Below, in pieces: positions 36,724-48,106 of a stretch of 64,000 nucleotides of DNA (positions are counted from its first letter, which is position 1; the number at the start of each line of letters is the position of its first letter). Made by a program: the position numbers and the translations under genes. A model generated the notes under the pieces. It was not told the DNA's origin. It searched no databases and worked only from the letters and a program-made list of their open reading frames with translations. Origin of the DNA: Pseudomonadota bacterium (GTDB lineage Bacteria > Pseudomonadota > Alphaproteobacteria > Acetobacterales > Acetobacteraceae); assembly GCA_021845595.1 (NCBI GenBank), contig JAJZVV010000011.1, positions 75,934 through 139,933 on the forward strand. Direction: 5' to 3'.

Positions 36724-38154
36724 ATGATCGCGTTGCCGGAACCGAAGGCCGAGGTGCTCGCGCGCCGGGACGACATCGTCGCCGGGCTGAGGTCGCTCTT
36801 GCCGGCGGATGCGGTGATCGCCGAGGCCGAGCGGCTGCGTCCCTACGAGACGGACGGGCTGACCGCCTACCGTCAGGTCCCCCTGGCCGTGGTCCTGCCC
36901 TCGACCACGGAGGAGGTCGCCGCCGTGATGGCGTTCTGCCATCGCGAAGGCATCCGCGTCGTGCCGCGCGGCGCCGGCACCAGCCTCTCGGGCGGCGCGC
37001 TGCCGCTGGCCGACGCGGTCGTCGTCGGGCTGATGCGCCTCAACGGCATCCTCAGCGTCGACTATGCCGACCGCGTCGCCGTGGTCCAGGCCGGGGTGAC
37101 GAATATCGGCATCACCCAGCGGGTGCAGGAGGAGGGGTTCTTCTACGCCCCGGATCCGTCCAGCCAGCTCGCCTGCATGATCGGCGGCAACGTCAACATG
37201 AACTCGGGCGGCGCCCACTGCCTGAAATACGGCGTCACCGCCAACAATCTGCTCGGCCTGCGCATCGTCACCGTCGAGGGCGAGACCGTCGAGATCGGCG
37301 GCGCGCATCTGGACGCCGCCGGCTATGACTGGCTCGGCCTGCTCACCGGCAGCGAGGGGCAGCTTGCCATCGTCACCGAAGTTACGGTGCGCATCCTGCG
37401 CAGCCCGGAAGGGGCGCGGGCCATGCTGGCCGGGTTCCGCGCCAACGAGGTCGCCGGCGCCTGCGTCGATGCCATCATCTCCTCGGGCATCATCCCGGTC
37501 GCGCTCGAATTCATGGATCGCCCGGCGATCCATGCCTGCGAGGCCTTCGCCCATGCCGGCTACCCGCTCGATGCCGAGGCGCTGCTGATCATCGAGGTCG
37601 AGGGCAGTGTCGAGGAGCAGGACCGGCTGCTCGGGCAGATCCGCACCATCTGCGAGCGCTTCGATCCGGTCAGCCTGCGCGTGGCGCAGACGGCCGAGGA
37701 ATCGGCGGCGATCTGGAAGGGCCGCAAGGGCGCGTTCGGCGCCGTCGGGCGCATCAGCCCGGACTATCTCTGCATGGACGGCACCATTCCGACCTCGCGC
37801 CTGCCCGAAGTGCTCGGCCGCATCGGCGCCATGAGCCGCGAATACGGGCTGCAGGTCGCCAACATCTTCCATGCCGGGGACGGCAATCTGCATCCGCTCA
37901 TCATGTTCGACGCCAACGATCCGGTGTCGATGCACAAGGCGGAGGAGTTCGGCGCCGACATCCTCAAGCTCTGCGTCGAGGTCGGCGGCTGCCTCACCGG
38001 CGAGCACGGCGTCGGCGTCGAGAAGCGCGACCTGATGGACGTGCAGTTCACCGCGACCGAGCTGGATCAGCAGCGCCGCATCAAATCCGCCTTCGATCCC
38101 GGCTGGCTGCTCAATCCGCACAAGGTGTTTCCGCTCGCCGCCGCGGCGGCATGA
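36724..38154 (+). CDS. glcD: Glycolate oxidase subunit GlcD (FAD-linked)
   Basis: The FAD-binding catalytic subunit that oxidises glycolate to glyoxylate. 476 residues. The PCMH-type FAD domain includes VVPRGAGTSLSGGALPLADA, GGNVNMNSGGAHCLKYG and TGSEGQLAIVTEVTVRIL. The C-terminal cap carries FHAGDGNLHPLIMFD and GCLTGEHGVGVEKRDLM, with His residues expected at the active site. It overlaps glcE by ATGA. D-lactate dehydrogenases share this fold, but the glcDEF order argues for glycolate. Confidence 0.95.
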   Translation: MIALPEPKAEVLARRDDIVAGLRSLLPADAVIAEAERLRPYETDGLTAYRQVPLAVVLPSTTEEVAAVMAFCHREGIRVVPRGAGTSLSGGALPLADAVVVGLMRLNGILSVDYADRVAVVQAGVTNIGITQRVQEEGFFYAPDPSSQLACMIGGNVNMNSGGAHCLKYGVTANNLLGLRIVTVEGETVEIGGAHLDAAGYDWLGLLTGSEGQLAIVTEVTVRILRSPEGARAMLAGFRANEVAGACVDAIISSGIIPVALEFMDRPAIHACEAFAHAGYPLDAEALLIIEVEGSVEEQDRLLGQIRTICERFDPVSLRVAQTAEESAAIWKGRKGAFGAVGRISPDYLCMDGTIPTSRLPEVLGRIGAMSREYGLQVANIFHAGDGNLHPLIMFDANDPVSMHKAEEFGADILKLCVEVGGCLTGEHGVGVEKRDLMDVQFTATELDQQRRIKSAFDPGWLLNPHKVFPLAAAAA

Positions 38155-39350
38155 GCGTGCTGGCGCCGGGGAGCGAGGCCGAACTCGCCGCCAGCATCCG
38201 CTCCGCCTGGGAGGCGGGCGAGCCGCTCGCCATCCAGGGCAATGGCAGCAAGGCGGCGATGCTGCGCCCGGTGCAGGCCGCGCGCACGCTGTCGGCGCGG
38301 GCGCTCGCCGGCATCTCGCTCTACGCCCCGAACGAGCTGATCCTCGAAGCCGGCGCCGGCACCACGCTCGCGGCGGTGGAAGCGGCGGTGGCGGCGGCGG
38401 GCCAGCAGATCATCGCCGAGCCGCCGGATCTCTCCGCCCTGCTCGGAACGGAGGCGACGCAGACGATCGGCGGGGTGGTGGCGGCCAACCTGTCCGGGCC
38501 GCGCCGCGTCGCCGCCGGGGCGATGCGCGACCATCTGCTCGGCATCCGCGCCGTCAACGGCACCGGCGAGGTGATCCGCTCCGGCGGGCGGGTGCTGAAG
38601 AACGTCACCGGGCTCGATCTCTGCAAGCTGCTCGCCGGCAGCCACGGCACGCTCGGCGTGCTCAGCGCGGTGACGATCAAGGTGCTGCCCGCTGCGCAGG
38701 CGTGGGGGACGCTGGTCCTGGCCGGGCTCGATGCGCGCGCCGCGGTCGCCGCGCTCTCCGCCGGGCTCGGCTCGCCCTACGGCGTTTCCGGCGCCGCGTT
38801 CCTGCCCGCGGCGGCGGCGGCGCGGGTGCCGGCGCTGGCGGGGCTCGGCGCCTCGGCGGCGTTGGTCCGCATCGAGGAATTCGCCGACTCCGTCGCCTAC
38901 CGCACGGGGCGGCTGCGCGAGGATCTCGCCCGGTTCGGTCGCGCCGACCTGCTCGACGATGCCACCAGCCGCGCCGTCTGGCGCGCGGTGCGCGACGTGA
39001 CGCCCCTGGCCGGCGGGCCGGAGGAGACGGTCTGGCGCGTCTCGGTGCGCCCGTCCGCCGGCCCCGGCGTGCTGGAAGCGGCGGAGACGGCGGGCGGGCG
39101 CGGCCTGCTCGACTGGGGCGGCGGCCTGGTCTGGATCGCCGCGCCGGCCGCGGCAGCGGAGGCGGTGATGGCGGCCGCGCGCGCTGCCGGCGGCACCTGG
39201 ATGCTGATGCGCGCGCCGGAGACGCTGCGCGCGGTTCTGCCGGTGGTGCCGCCCGAGCCGCCGGCGCTGGCGCGGCTCACCCGGTCGGTGAAGGCCGCGT
39301 TCGACCCCAAGGGCATTCTCAATCCCGGCCGCCTCTTCGCCGGAGTGTGA
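38151..39350 (+). CDS. glcE: Glycolate oxidase subunit GlcE
   Basis: 399 residues, the second FAD-domain subunit. QGNGSKAAMLRPVQAARTLS, ELILEAGAGTTLAAVEAAVA, GTEATQTIGGVVAANLSGP and GRVLKNVTGLDLCKLLAGSH mark GlcE. The C-terminus FDPKGILNPGRLF is typical. It begins in the glcD stop and ends 9 bases before glcF. Residues ~190-350 are very Ala-rich. Confidence 0.94.
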   Translation: MSVLAPGSEAELAASIRSAWEAGEPLAIQGNGSKAAMLRPVQAARTLSARALAGISLYAPNELILEAGAGTTLAAVEAAVAAAGQQIIAEPPDLSALLGTEATQTIGGVVAANLSGPRRVAAGAMRDHLLGIRAVNGTGEVIRSGGRVLKNVTGLDLCKLLAGSHGTLGVLSAVTIKVLPAAQAWGTLVLAGLDARAAVAALSAGLGSPYGVSGAAFLPAAAAARVPALAGLGASAALVRIEEFADSVAYRTGRLREDLARFGRADLLDDATSRAVWRAVRDVTPLAGGPEETVWRVSVRPSAGPGVLEAAETAGGRGLLDWGGGLVWIAAPAAAAEAVMAAARAAGGTWMLMRAPETLRAVLPVVPPEPPALARLTRSVKAAFDPKGILNPGRLFAGV

Positions 39351-39359
39351 CGAGCCGCG

Positions 39360-40684
<1,325 letters not shown>

Positions 40685-40688
<4 letters not shown>

Positions 40689-41266
40689 TCGCGAGACCGT
40701 GGCCGCGGCGCCTTCTCCTTTGCGCCATCGGCCTCGTGCTGGCCTCTGCCGGCCCCGCTTTGGCCCAGCCGTCGCCGGAGAAGCGGGCGGCGATGTTGGA
40801 GGCGATGATGGCGGCGCTGCACGGCGCCCGCGACGAGGCCGAGGCGGGGGCGATCGAGGCGCGCATCCGCGGCGTCTGGCTCGAATCGACCTCCCCGGCG
40901 GTGCGCCTGCTGATGGCCCGTGGCATCCGCGACCTGCGCGCCGGCGCCGGAGCCGATGCCGAACGGGTCTTCGACGATGTCATCGTGCTCGACCCGAATC
41001 TGGCCGAAGCCTACGTCCAGCGCGGGCTGGCGCGGCTCAAGCAGGGCGACCGGCGCGGCGCGGTGGCCGACCTCGAGGAGGGGCTGCGCCGCGAGCCGCG
41101 GCATTTCGATGCCATCCGCGCGCTCGCCGACATCGCCGCCGAGCGGGGCGACTATGCCAGCGCCTATGCCGGCTGGCAGCACCTGCTCGCGATCGACCCG
41201 CTCACCCCCGGGGGCGCTGCCCGGATGAAGGAACTGCGCCGCCGCGCCCTGGGCGAGAACGCCTGA
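40685..41266 (+). CDS. Periplasmic TPR-repeat protein
   Basis: 193 residues with a signal peptide (RPWPRRLLLCAIGLVLASAG, cleaved near ALA-QP). The mature protein is helical, with TPR units (DPNLAEAYVQRGLARLKQGD; PRHFDAIRALADIAAERGDY; YAGWQHLLAIDP). It is a probable scaffold with unknown partner. The ATG overlaps the glcF stop, so it is co-translated with the glycolate oxidase genes, though a functional link is not established. Convergent with the gamma-glutamyltransferase-like gene. Confidence 0.85.
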
Positions 41267-41288
41267 CGAGGTGCGGCCGAGGCGCGGA

Positions 41289-42860
41289 TCAGGGCTGCGC
41301 CAGCGCCGCCGAGGAGGGCGACTGCACGTCGCTGATGCCGAACCGGCTGCCGTCGCCGTTGAGCGCGATCAGGTTCGGGCAGGCGAAGTTCACCGGCGTC
41401 ACCCCGTGCTCGACGACCTCCACCGCGCCGCCGGTGCCGAGTGCGGCGATCACCTCCTCGGGCAGCCTGCGGTCGGCGCTGATCAGGTCCGGGCCGGAGA
41501 CGTCGATGCGCGGCTGGTGCGCCGCCGCTTCCGGCGTCATGCCGAACTCGGCGACGAAGGCGAGCAGCTGGAACACGGCGCCGAGAATGCGCCGCCCGCC
41601 GGAGCCGCCGCCGGCGAGCCACGGCCGCCCGCCCTCGGTGCCGCCGGCGCGCAGGATCACCGGGCACATGTTGGTCAGCGGCCGCTTGCCCGGGGCGATC
41701 GAGTTCGGCCGGCCGGGACGCGGATCGAACCACATCACGCCGTTGTTCATCAGCACGCCGCTGCGCGGCAGCACCACGCCGCTGCCCATCGAGGAGAGCA
41801 GGGTGGTGGTCAGCGCGACGACGCCGCCTTCCGCATCGCACACCGTCAGATGCGTGGTGCAGCCCTCCGGTGCGCCGAGGTCGGAGAGCCGCTCGGCGTA
41901 GGCCGCTTTCATCGCAGCGGCGAATTCGCTGAACCAGGCGGCGCCGGGCGCGCCCTCCGGCTCCTCGTCCGGCATGGCGCGCAGCACGCGCGCGAAGGTC
42001 GGCGCCGCGGTCAGGCCGCCGGCGAGCTGCACCGTCCGGTTGCGCCAGGCGACACGCTGCGCCGGGCGGATCACCGCCTCGCAGCCGCGCAGATCGTCCG
42101 CGCCGAGCACCGCGCCGGCCTCGTCGAGATCGGCAGCGAGCGTGGCGGCGACTTCGCCTTCGTAGAAATCGCGCAGCCCGGACCGGGCCAGCTGCTCCAG
42201 CGTCTCGGCCAGCGCGCCGAGGCGGAGGAAGCCGGGCGTACCCTGATAGGGCGCCACCGGCGGCAGCCCGTCCGGCAGATAGATGCGTGCCGATTCCGGA
42301 TAGCGCCGCAGCGTCGCGGCGGCGTTGGCGATTTTCAGCGTGGTGAACCAGTCGGCCGGCAGGCCGCGCCGCGCCAGCGCGATCGCCGGGGCGGCGATTT
42401 CGGGCAGCGGCAGCCGGCCCCAGCGCGCATGCATCGCGGCGTAGCCGGCGACGGCGGAAGGCACGACGAAGGCGAGCGGGCCGCGGCTGTTGGCGCTGTC
42501 TTCCACCTCCGGCCAGGGAAACAGGTCCTTTGTCATGCGGCCGGTGAGCGGGAACAGCGCCGGATCGAGGCGGCGCGGGGCCACGGGGCCGAAATCCACC
42601 GCCGAAGCGTCGCCGGCCCCGGCTGGCTGGACCAGCGCGTGGCCGATGCCGCCGAGGCCCGAATTCCACGGCTCGACCGCGGCCAGCGCCAGCGCCGTGG
42701 CGATGGCGGCATCGACGGCGTTGCCGCCGGCGTCGAGGATGGCGATGCCGGCCTGCGCCGCGCTTTCCGCCTGGGCGACGACGATACCCTTGCGCCCGCG
42801 CGCCGCCGGCTTGCGGACCTGCCAGTTCTGGGTGCGGTGTGGCGGCGGCGTGAAGTGCAT
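41289..42860 (-). CDS. Gamma-glutamyltransferase-family protein
   Basis: 523 residues of the Ntn-hydrolase GGT family. DAGGNAVDAAIATALALAAV, EPWNSGLGGIGHALVQPAG, and the autocleavage block TTHLTVCDAEGGVVALTTTL with SMGSGVVLPRSGVLMNNGVM are present; the Thr in TTH should be the nucleophile. There is no signal peptide, whereas classical periplasmic GGTs have one, so it is probably a cytoplasmic family member with a different gamma-glutamyl or acyl substrate. Downstream of recQ on the same strand (38 bases). Confidence 0.88.
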   Translation of the reverse strand: MHFTPPPHRTQNWQVRKPAARGRKGIVVAQAESAAQAGIAILDAGGNAVDAAIATALALAAVEPWNSGLGGIGHALVQPAGAGDASAVDFGPVAPRRLDPALFPLTGRMTKDLFPWPEVEDSANSRGPLAFVVPSAVAGYAAMHARWGRLPLPEIAAPAIALARRGLPADWFTTLKIANAAATLRRYPESARIYLPDGLPPVAPYQGTPGFLRLGALAETLEQLARSGLRDFYEGEVAATLAADLDEAGAVLGADDLRGCEAVIRPAQRVAWRNRTVQLAGGLTAAPTFARVLRAMPDEEPEGAPGAAWFSEFAAAMKAAYAERLSDLGAPEGCTTHLTVCDAEGGVVALTTTLLSSMGSGVVLPRSGVLMNNGVMWFDPRPGRPNSIAPGKRPLTNMCPVILRAGGTEGGRPWLAGGGSGGRRILGAVFQLLAFVAEFGMTPEAAAHQPRIDVSGPDLISADRRLPEEVIAALGTGGAVEVVEHGVTPVNFACPNLIALNGDGSRFGISDVQSPSSAALAQP

Positions 42861-42898
42861 CGGGCATCCTCCGTGTTTGGCGCAGCGTAGGCGCGGCG

Positions 42899-44764
42899 TC
42901 AGCCTTCGGCCAGCGCCCGCAGCACGGCGGCGCCATAGCGGCGCAGCTTGGAGGCGCCGATGCCACGCACCGCGGCGAGATCGTCGAGCGAGGCCGGGCG
43001 CTGCGTTGCCAGCTCCTGCAGCACGCTGTCGTGGAAGATCACGTAGGGCGGCACGCCCTGCGCGCTCGCTTCGTCCTTGCGCCAGGCCCGCAGCGCCGCG
43101 AACCGCGCCTCCGCCTCCGGCGGCACCGTCGCCGGCAGCGGCCGCGCCGTGCCCCGCGCACGGGCCGGCCCCCCGTTAACAGGCCCGCCGTACGCAGCCG
43201 TTCCGGTCGCGGATCGGGCGCTTGGGCTCGCTGCGCGCAGCATCACCTGCGTCGCCCCGCGCAGGATCGGCCGCGCCACCTCGCTGTCCAGCGTCAGGCT
43301 GGCGAACTCGCCGGTGGCGACCGAGAGCGCGCCGCGGACGATGAGCTGGCGCACCACTTCGCGCCAGAACGGCACCGGCCGGTCGCGCCCGAGGCCGAAC
43401 AGGGCGAGCCGGTCGTGTCCGTGCCGCAGCACCGCCTCGCTGCGCTCGCCGCGAAGCACGGCGATGACGTGCAGCGCGCCGAACATCTGCCCGGTGCGGT
43501 AGACCGCCGAGAGCAGCATCCGCGCCGCCTCGGTGCCGTCCCGCAAGGCCGGCGGCGCGCGGCAATTGTCGCAATGCCCGCACGGCTCCGCGAGCCCTTC
43601 GCCGAAGCAGCCGAGCAGCGCGCGGGTGCGGCACTCGGCGGTCTCGGTCAGCGCCACCATCGCCTCCAGCCGCGTCCGCATCGACTGCTTCTGCGCTTCG
43701 GAGGCCGCCGACTGGGCGAGGAAATAGCGCGCCCGGGCGACATCCTCGCCGCCATGCAGCAGCAGCGTCTCGGCCGGCCCGCCATCGCGCCCGGCACGGC
43801 CGATCTGCTGATAATAGGCCTCCGGGCTGTCCGGCATGTCGAGATGGGCGACGAAGCGGACGTCCGGGCGGTCGATGCCCATGCCGAAGGCGATCGTCGC
43901 CACCATCACCACCGGCTCGCCGGAGCGGAAGCGGGCCAGCGCCGCCCGCTTGGCCGCCGGCTCCAGCCCGGCGTGGAAGGCGAGCGCCGGGGCGCCTCGC
44001 TCGGCCAGGCGGGCGGCGATGCGTTCGGTACGGGCGCGGCTGCCGCAATAGACGATGCCGGCCTCGGCCTCGTGGCGGGCGAGGAAGGCGGCGAGCTGGG
44101 CGGTCTCGCCGAGCTTCGGCTCGGCGGCGAGGAACAGGTTGGGCCGGTGGAAGCTGGCGGCAAAGACGCGCGCCCGGTCGAGCCCGAGGGCGGCGAGGAT
44201 GTCGGTCTCTGTGCGAGGGTCGGCGGTGGCCGTCAGCGCGATGCGCGGCACCCCGGGAAAGCGCGCCGGCAGCACCGACAGGGCGCGGTATTCGGGGCGG
44301 AACTCGTGGCCCCACTGGGAGACGCAGTGCGCCTCGTCGATGGCGAACAGTGCCAGATCGAGCCCGTCCAGCCGGTCGATCAGCCCCGAAAGCAGGCGTT
44401 CGGGCGAGACATAGAGCAGGTCGAGCGCGCCCCGGCGGAGGTCCTGCAAGGTGGCGCGCGCGTCCGCCGGGTCCAGCTCCGAATGCAGCGCCGCCGCCGC
44501 CACGCCGGCCTGGCGCAGCGCCGCCACCTGGTCGTCCATCAGCGCGATCAGCGGCGAGACGACGATGCCGGTGCCGCGGCGGCAGATCGCCGGCACCTGG
44601 TAGCAGAGGCTCTTGCCGCCGCCGGTCGGCATCAGCACCAGCGCGTCGCCGCCGGCGATGACGTGAGTCACCGCCTCCTGCTGCAGGCCGCGGAATTCGG
44701 CGAAGCCGAAGACCTCGCGCAGGACCGCGCGCGCCGCGACCTCAGGCGGCGGCGGCGACGGCAT
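42899..44764 (-). CDS. recQ: ATP-dependent DNA helicase RecQ
   Basis: A 3'-5' helicase acting in recombination and fork repair. 621 residues. Walker A PTGGGKS (46-52), DEAH at 143-146 (IDEAHCVSQWGHEFRPEY), the helicase C domain (QQIGRAGRDG), RQC zinc cysteines (CFGEGLAEPCGHCDNC), and a C-terminal HRDC domain (LQELATQRPASLDDLAAVRG). The start overlaps the end of cydC by 23 bases. The region between RQC and HRDC (about 510-560) is longer and Arg/Pro/Ala-rich. Full-length and intact. Confidence 0.95.
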   Translation of the reverse strand: MPSPPPPEVAARAVLREVFGFAEFRGLQQEAVTHVIAGGDALVLMPTGGGKSLCYQVPAICRRGTGIVVSPLIALMDDQVAALRQAGVAAAALHSELDPADARATLQDLRRGALDLLYVSPERLLSGLIDRLDGLDLALFAIDEAHCVSQWGHEFRPEYRALSVLPARFPGVPRIALTATADPRTETDILAALGLDRARVFAASFHRPNLFLAAEPKLGETAQLAAFLARHEAEAGIVYCGSRARTERIAARLAERGAPALAFHAGLEPAAKRAALARFRSGEPVVMVATIAFGMGIDRPDVRFVAHLDMPDSPEAYYQQIGRAGRDGGPAETLLLHGGEDVARARYFLAQSAASEAQKQSMRTRLEAMVALTETAECRTRALLGCFGEGLAEPCGHCDNCRAPPALRDGTEAARMLLSAVYRTGQMFGALHVIAVLRGERSEAVLRHGHDRLALFGLGRDRPVPFWREVVRQLIVRGALSVATGEFASLTLDSEVARPILRGATQVMLRAASPSARSATGTAAYGGPVNGGPARARGTARPLPATVPPEAEARFAALRAWRKDEASAQGVPPYVIFHDSVLQELATQRPASLDDLAAVRGIGASKLRRYGAAVLRALAEG

Positions 44765-46370
44765 GCCCGGCCGAGAGGCGCCAGATCCGGTCGAGCCGCT
44801 CCACCCCGGTCAGCCGGTGCGCGATCAGGATGATGCTGCGCCCACCGGCGACGCTGTTCAGAGTGGCGAGGAAGGCGCGCTCGGTCTCGGCGTCGAGCCC
44901 GGCGCAGGGTTCGTCGAGGATCAGGATCGCGGCCGGGGAGAGCAGGGTGCGGGCGAGGGCGAGGCGCCGGCCCTGGCCGCCGGAGAAGCGCACGCCGCTC
45001 TCGCCGACCCAGCTCGCCAGCCCGTCGGGCAAGGCGCGCACGGTCTCGCCGATCTGCGCCGCGTCGAGCGCCGCCCACAGCGCCGCGTCGTCGGCCTCCG
45101 GCGCGGCGAGGCGGAGATTGTTGGCGATGGTGTCGTCGAACAGGTGCGTCGTCTGGCCGAGCCAGCTGATGCGCCGGCGGAGATCGGCCGCCGATAGCGT
45201 GGCGATATCGGTGCCGCCGAGGGAGATGGCGCCGGCCTCGGGCGCCGCGGTGCGCAGCGCCAGGGCGGCGAGGGTCGATTTGCCGGCGCCGGAGGGGCCG
45301 ATGATGGCGACCCGCGCCCCCTGCGGCACCTCCAGGCTGAGCCCGTCGAACACCAGCGGTCGGTCCGGCTGCCAGCGGAAGCGCACCGCCTCGAAGCGGA
45401 GCGTGAAGCCGTGGGGCAGCGGCGCCGGCCGGTCCGGCTCGGGCACGGCGGGCGCGGTGTCCACTGCCGCCTCCAGCACCCGCGCCGCCGCCGCGGCGGC
45501 ATGGCCGGCGAGCGCGCCGGCGCGCGGCAGCCCGCCGATCGCCTCGAACGCGGCGGTGACGAGAAAAGCCGCCCCGATCGCTGGCAGCGGCGCCGTGCCG
45601 GCGGCGATCAGCACCGCCAGCAGCGCCGCCTGGCCACAGAGAAAGGCGAGCGCGGCGGCGATCGCGGCGCGTCCGGCGAGGCGGGACTGGGCGGTGAGCA
45701 GGGCCGATTCGCGGCCCTGGATCAGCGCCAGCATCCGGCCTTCGGCGCCGAAGGCCCGCACCTCGCGGATGCCGCTCAGCGTATCGAGCACGGCGATGCG
45801 CAGCTCGGCCGCGGCTTTCGTCAGGGCGCTGCCGCCTGCCAGCGCCGCGCGCGCGGCGAGCGCGGGCAGCACGAACCCGGCGAGCAGGAACAAGGCGACG
45901 ACGACGAGCCCGAGCAGCGGCGCGCGGCGGGCGAACAGCAGCGCCAGCGCCAGGCTCAGCACCCCCGCCCCGGCCAGCGGCACCAGGATGCGCAGATAGA
46001 GCCCGTCCAGCGCCTCGACGTCGTTGACCAGACGCGAGAGCATGTCCCCGGCGCGGCGGAACCCGAGCCCGCTGGCGGCGCGGGCGGCCAGGCCGCGAAA
46101 GAACCACACCCGCAGGTCGGCCAGCGCGCGGAAGGTCGCGGTGTGGGTCAGCAGCCGCTCGGCATAGCGGAGCAGTACGCGCGAGCCGCCGAGAAACCGC
46201 AGCAGCCCGGGCACCATCACGCCGCCGGCGAGAACCGTGGCGAGGGCCGCGCCGGAGCGGGCCATCAGCGCCACGCCGGTCGCCGTCGCCATCATCGCGA
46301 CGACCAGCCCGGCGCCGAGCCACCCGGCCTCGCTCCGCCACAGCGCGAGGATTCGCCCGAGCGCCCTCAC
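44742..46370 (-). CDS. cydC: Thiol-reductant ABC exporter subunit CydC
   Basis: With CydD it exports cysteine or glutathione to the periplasm, needed for cytochrome bd and c maturation. 542 residues: a six-helix ABC membrane domain and an ATPase with IGPSGAGKSTL, signature FSGGQGRRLALARTL and ILILDEPCAGLD. GTG start at 46370 within the cydD stop (GTGA). It overlaps recQ. No cydAB genes are within the window. Assignment to C rather than D is by order and sequence. Confidence 0.92.
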   Translation of the reverse strand: MRALGRILALWRSEAGWLGAGLVVAMMATATGVALMARSGAALATVLAGGVMVPGLLRFLGGSRVLLRYAERLLTHTATFRALADLRVWFFRGLAARAASGLGFRRAGDMLSRLVNDVEALDGLYLRILVPLAGAGVLSLALALLFARRAPLLGLVVVALFLLAGFVLPALAARAALAGGSALTKAAAELRIAVLDTLSGIREVRAFGAEGRMLALIQGRESALLTAQSRLAGRAAIAAALAFLCGQAALLAVLIAAGTAPLPAIGAAFLVTAAFEAIGGLPRAGALAGHAAAAAARVLEAAVDTAPAVPEPDRPAPLPHGFTLRFEAVRFRWQPDRPLVFDGLSLEVPQGARVAIIGPSGAGKSTLAALALRTAAPEAGAISLGGTDIATLSAADLRRRISWLGQTTHLFDDTIANNLRLAAPEADDAALWAALDAAQIGETVRALPDGLASWVGESGVRFSGGQGRRLALARTLLSPAAILILDEPCAGLDAETERAFLATLNSVAGGRSIILIAHRLTGVERLDRIWRLSAGHAVAAAA

Positions 46371-48040
46371 GCCGCGCCCCGCGCTGGCGTCACCCGCCCG
46401 CCGCGCAGTTCCAGGCGCCGGCCGGGAAAGGCGTGGACCGCGGCCGAATGGCTGGCCAGGATCACCGTCCGCCCGATCGCCAGCCGGCGCAGACTGTCCA
46501 GCACCTCGGCTTCGGTGACGGGATCGAGATGCACGGTCGGCTCGTCGAGCAGCAGCAGCGGCGCATCCTTGAGGAACGCCCGCGCGATGGCGATGCGCTG
46601 CGCCTGGCCGCCGGAGAGCCCGTAGCCGCCCTCGCCGATGACGGTGTCGAACCCCCCCGGCAAGGCCTCCGCGAAGGCGTCGACGCGGGCCGCGCGGGCC
46701 GCCGTCTCGACCTCGGCGTCGGTCGCTTCGGGGCGCGCGAAGCGGATATTCTCGCGCAGCGTGCCGGCGAACAGCACCGGGCGCTGGCCGATCCAGGCCG
46801 TCATGCGCGCCAGCGCCGCCGGGACGACGCTGGCGATGTCGGCACCGTTCAGCGTCACCCGCCCCGCGCCGGGCCGGATGAAACCCAGCAGCATTTCGAG
46901 CACGGTGGATTTGCCGGCGCCCGACGGGCCGATCAGCAGCAGCGTTTCCCCCGCCGGCACGCGGAAGCTGACGCCATCCAGCGCGGGGCCACGGGCTTCA
47001 TCCCAGGCGAAACCGACATCCTCGAAGGCGACGGTGACACCGCGCGCGGCGACGGTGCGCACGGCGGCCGGCGGTGGTGCGGCCGGGCGCGGCGGCACGG
47101 CGGGCAGGTCGGCGAGCGCGTCGGCCGCGCCGGTGGCGTGCATCCGGTCCTGATAGGCGGCGGCGTAGGTGCGCAGCGGCGCGAAGAACTCGGGCACCAG
47201 CAGCAGCGCGAACAGCGCGGTCCCCGGCGCGGCGAGCCGGTGGCCGGCAAGCGCGGCGCCATAGTGCAGCGCCAGCCCGACCAGGGCGGCGGCCATGGCG
47301 AGATCGAGCACGGCCGAGGACAGGAAGGCCAGGCGCAGCACCCGCATGGTGCGTCGGCGCAGATCCGCCGCCGCCGCTCCCAGCGCCCTCGCTTCGTCCT
47401 CGGCGCGGCCGGCGAGGACGATGGTGGCGATGCCGCGGACGCGGTCGAGAAACCGCGCCTGGAGCCGGGCCATGGCGAGGAACTGGCGGCGCGAAGCGAC
47501 GGCGGCGCCGATGCCGGCGAGCGCCATGCCGACGGGCACGAGCAGCCCGGCGCCGGCGAGCACGGCGGCGGCGAACGGGTCGGCGAGCAGGGCGGCGATC
47601 AGCACCAGCGCCGGCCCGGCCACGGCAAGGATCGAGGCCGGCAGCCAGCGGGCGAACAGCCCGTCCAGCGCTTCCACCCGGTCCACCGCGGCGGCGGTGA
47701 GTTCGCCGGAGTGGCGCTGGCGCAGCAGCGCCGGCCCGGCCTCCAGCAGCCGCGCCAGCACGTCGTGCCGCAACCGGCGCCGCCCTGCCGCGCCGGCCGC
47801 CACGGCGGCGCGCTCGGCGGCGATGCCGAGCCCGGCGCGCGCCAGGGCGAGGAGCGCGAACCCGGCGAGCAGCCAGGGCCGGGCGCCGGTCCCGATCAAG
47901 GCCGCGGCGACGATCCGGGCCTGGGCGAGCCCGAGCAACACCAGGACCAGCCCCAGCCCGACCGCCGGCAGCGCGGCGGCGCGCGCGCCGGATGCCTGCT
48001 GGCGCACCCAGCCTTTCGTATCCGGCCTGGTCTCGGTCAT
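46367..48040 (-). CDS. cydD: Thiol-reductant ABC exporter subunit CydD
   Basis: 557 residues. Opens with TETRPDTKGWVRQQASGARA, then six membrane helices, with FAPLRTYAAAYQDRMHATGA as the typical loop before the ATPase. GPSGAGKSTVLEMLLGF and YGLSGGQAQRIAIARAFLKD form the nucleotide site. ATG 48040 is chosen; a GTG at 48052 is possible. It precedes cydC and is coupled to it by a 4-base overlap. Confidence 0.93.
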   Translation of the reverse strand: MTETRPDTKGWVRQQASGARAAALPAVGLGLVLVLLGLAQARIVAAALIGTGARPWLLAGFALLALARAGLGIAAERAAVAAGAAGRRRLRHDVLARLLEAGPALLRQRHSGELTAAAVDRVEALDGLFARWLPASILAVAGPALVLIAALLADPFAAAVLAGAGLLVPVGMALAGIGAAVASRRQFLAMARLQARFLDRVRGIATIVLAGRAEDEARALGAAAADLRRRTMRVLRLAFLSSAVLDLAMAAALVGLALHYGAALAGHRLAAPGTALFALLLVPEFFAPLRTYAAAYQDRMHATGAADALADLPAVPPRPAAPPPAAVRTVAARGVTVAFEDVGFAWDEARGPALDGVSFRVPAGETLLLIGPSGAGKSTVLEMLLGFIRPGAGRVTLNGADIASVVPAALARMTAWIGQRPVLFAGTLRENIRFARPEATDAEVETAARAARVDAFAEALPGGFDTVIGEGGYGLSGGQAQRIAIARAFLKDAPLLLLDEPTVHLDPVTEAEVLDSLRRLAIGRTVILASHSAAVHAFPGRRLELRGGRVTPARGAA

Positions 48041-48106
48041 GTTGCGGTGCACATCGCGGGGCGGACGGTTCTTAGCGGCTCCCGCCCGGCGGGAAAAGAT
48101 CGCGCC

